Below, in pieces: positions 63,704 to 64,000 of a DNA stretch of 64,000 bases. The notes beneath the pieces are model-generated. The model saw only the letters and a program-made list of their open reading frames with translations. It had not been told where the DNA came from and did not search any database. Source of the DNA: Mariniblastus sp. (lineage in GTDB: Bacteria > Planctomycetota > Planctomycetia > Pirellulales > Pirellulaceae); contig WTFU01000206.1 in assembly GCA_011523945.1 (NCBI GenBank), forward strand, positions 16,451 through 80,450. The letters run 5' to 3'. The stretch's first letter is position 1, and each line of letters opens with the position of its first letter. A program made the translations under genes and the position numbers.

Positions 63704-64000
63704 ATGAAAGCAGTAACCGCCCCTGTTCCCTTTGTTGACCTAAAAACGCAGTGTAATGAATTAACACCTGAAATCATGCCGGCCATCGAAAATGTTATTC
63801 GACGAGCCGCTTTTATTTTGGGCGACGAGGTTGACGAATTCGAAGAGAAATTTGCCGACTACTGTGATTCCAGTTATTGCGTCAGCGTTGCCAGCGGAAC
63901 AGATGCCATTCACTTAGCACTTCGAGCGGTCGACGTTGGCCCGGGCGATGAAGTCATCACGGCCGGAAACTCATTTGTCGCCACAACATTCGCAATATCA
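63704..64000 (+). CDS. DegT/DnrJ/EryC1/StrS aminotransferase, partial (WbpE-like)
   Basis: Only the first 99 codons are in the window. The start reads MKAVTAPVPFVDLKTQ, then IRRAAFILGDEVDEFEEKFA, YCVSVASGTDAIHLALRAVD and GPGDEVITAGNSFVATTFAI. These are the standard N-terminal blocks of PLP-dependent sugar aminotransferases: the GT-DAIHLAL helix and the GDEVI strand. The lysine that binds PLP lies outside the window. As the third gene after the WbpB- and WbpD-like genes it is probably the 3-amino transferase. It runs off the right edge. Confidence 0.93.
   Translation, partial: MKAVTAPVPFVDLKTQCNELTPEIMPAIENVIRRAAFILGDEVDEFEEKFADYCDSSYCVSVASGTDAIHLALRAVDVGPGDEVITAGNSFVATTFAIS

Noticed and set aside
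1..64000. CRISPR arrays, insertion sequences, prophage genes, tRNA or rRNA genes
   Set aside because: Looked for spaced repeats, transposase-like proteins, terminal inverted repeats and T-loop signatures; none was found by eye, though a tRNA scan would be decisive.

Overview
The window looks like a chromosomal segment of a planctomycete, most likely of the Pirellulales/Planctomycetales type. Support comes from a DUF1559 prepilin-like protein, a PEP-CTERM exoprotein, a very large anti-sigma/VIT/vWA/DUF2135 fusion, C25- and CHAT-type caspase-fold proteins, a giant pilin-like secreted protein, separate coaC and coaB genes, and many genes without a Shine-Dalgarno sequence. Base composition is near 50% GC. 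There is no CRISPR array, insertion sequence, phage gene, tRNA or rRNA that I can see; the segment reads as ordinary core genome interleaved with lineage-specific surface and envelope genes.

Layout. 0.1-3.3 kb: a CusA/CzcA-type RND efflux permease. 3.4-5.5 kb: a clear cobalamin (B12) riboswitch with its own promoter candidate, followed by a DUF1559 prepilin-like protein and a DUF4465-like protein with a PEP-CTERM anchor; this is the most interesting locus. 5.5-12.2 kb: a small membrane protein, a Rieske oxygenase, dnaE (minus strand) and a coiled-coil protein. 12.7-15.5 kb: a membrane-anchored DUF11-repeat protein. 15.7-20.4 kb: a compact housekeeping run tpiA-secG-yicC-gmk-rpoZ-coaC-coaB. 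20.4-21.8 kb: three small membrane/coiled-coil genes on the minus strand. 22.3-25.4 kb: an aspartate carbamoyltransferase and a C-terminal processing protease. 25.9-32.4 kb: a small conserved protein, the 1288-residue anti-sigma-like VIT/vWA protein with its ECF sigma factor, and an M50-like membrane metalloprotease. 32.5-35.0 kb: a YkgJ-type cysteine cluster protein, hisS and two small membrane proteins. 35.2-40.2 kb: a C25 (gingipain-like) protein beside a TPR-CHAT protein that lacks the expected cysteine. 40.7-45.7 kb: a small lipoprotein-like gene, dgkA, an LptD/OstA-like outer-membrane protein and a hypothetical. 45.8-53.4 kb: a UDP-sugar dehydrogenase, gyrA, a zinc-ribbon/cyclase-repeat membrane protein and folP. 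53.4-58.1 kb: a 1558-residue pilin-like protein. 58.8-64.0 kb: an exopolysaccharide cluster (GumC-like chain-length protein, degenerate BY-kinase, sugar transferase, then WbpB-, WbpD- and WbpE-like genes for a diacetamido-uronic acid), running off the right edge.

How it fits together. The 15.7-20.4 kb genes are transcribed in one direction with short gaps or overlaps and serve central metabolism, protein export and transcription. The 58.8-64 kb genes form one export/assembly and sugar-precursor unit. The riboswitch pair suggests that a secreted or surface-anchored protein, rather than a classical BtuB/BtuF transporter, is made when B12 is scarce. The ECF sigma gene and the fusion protein behind it look like a regulator and a membrane-bound sensor/anti-sigma partner.

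Limits: all assignments come from reading motifs by eye; no database search, structure prediction or expression data were available. Start sites are often uncertain because ribosome binding sites are weak or absent.
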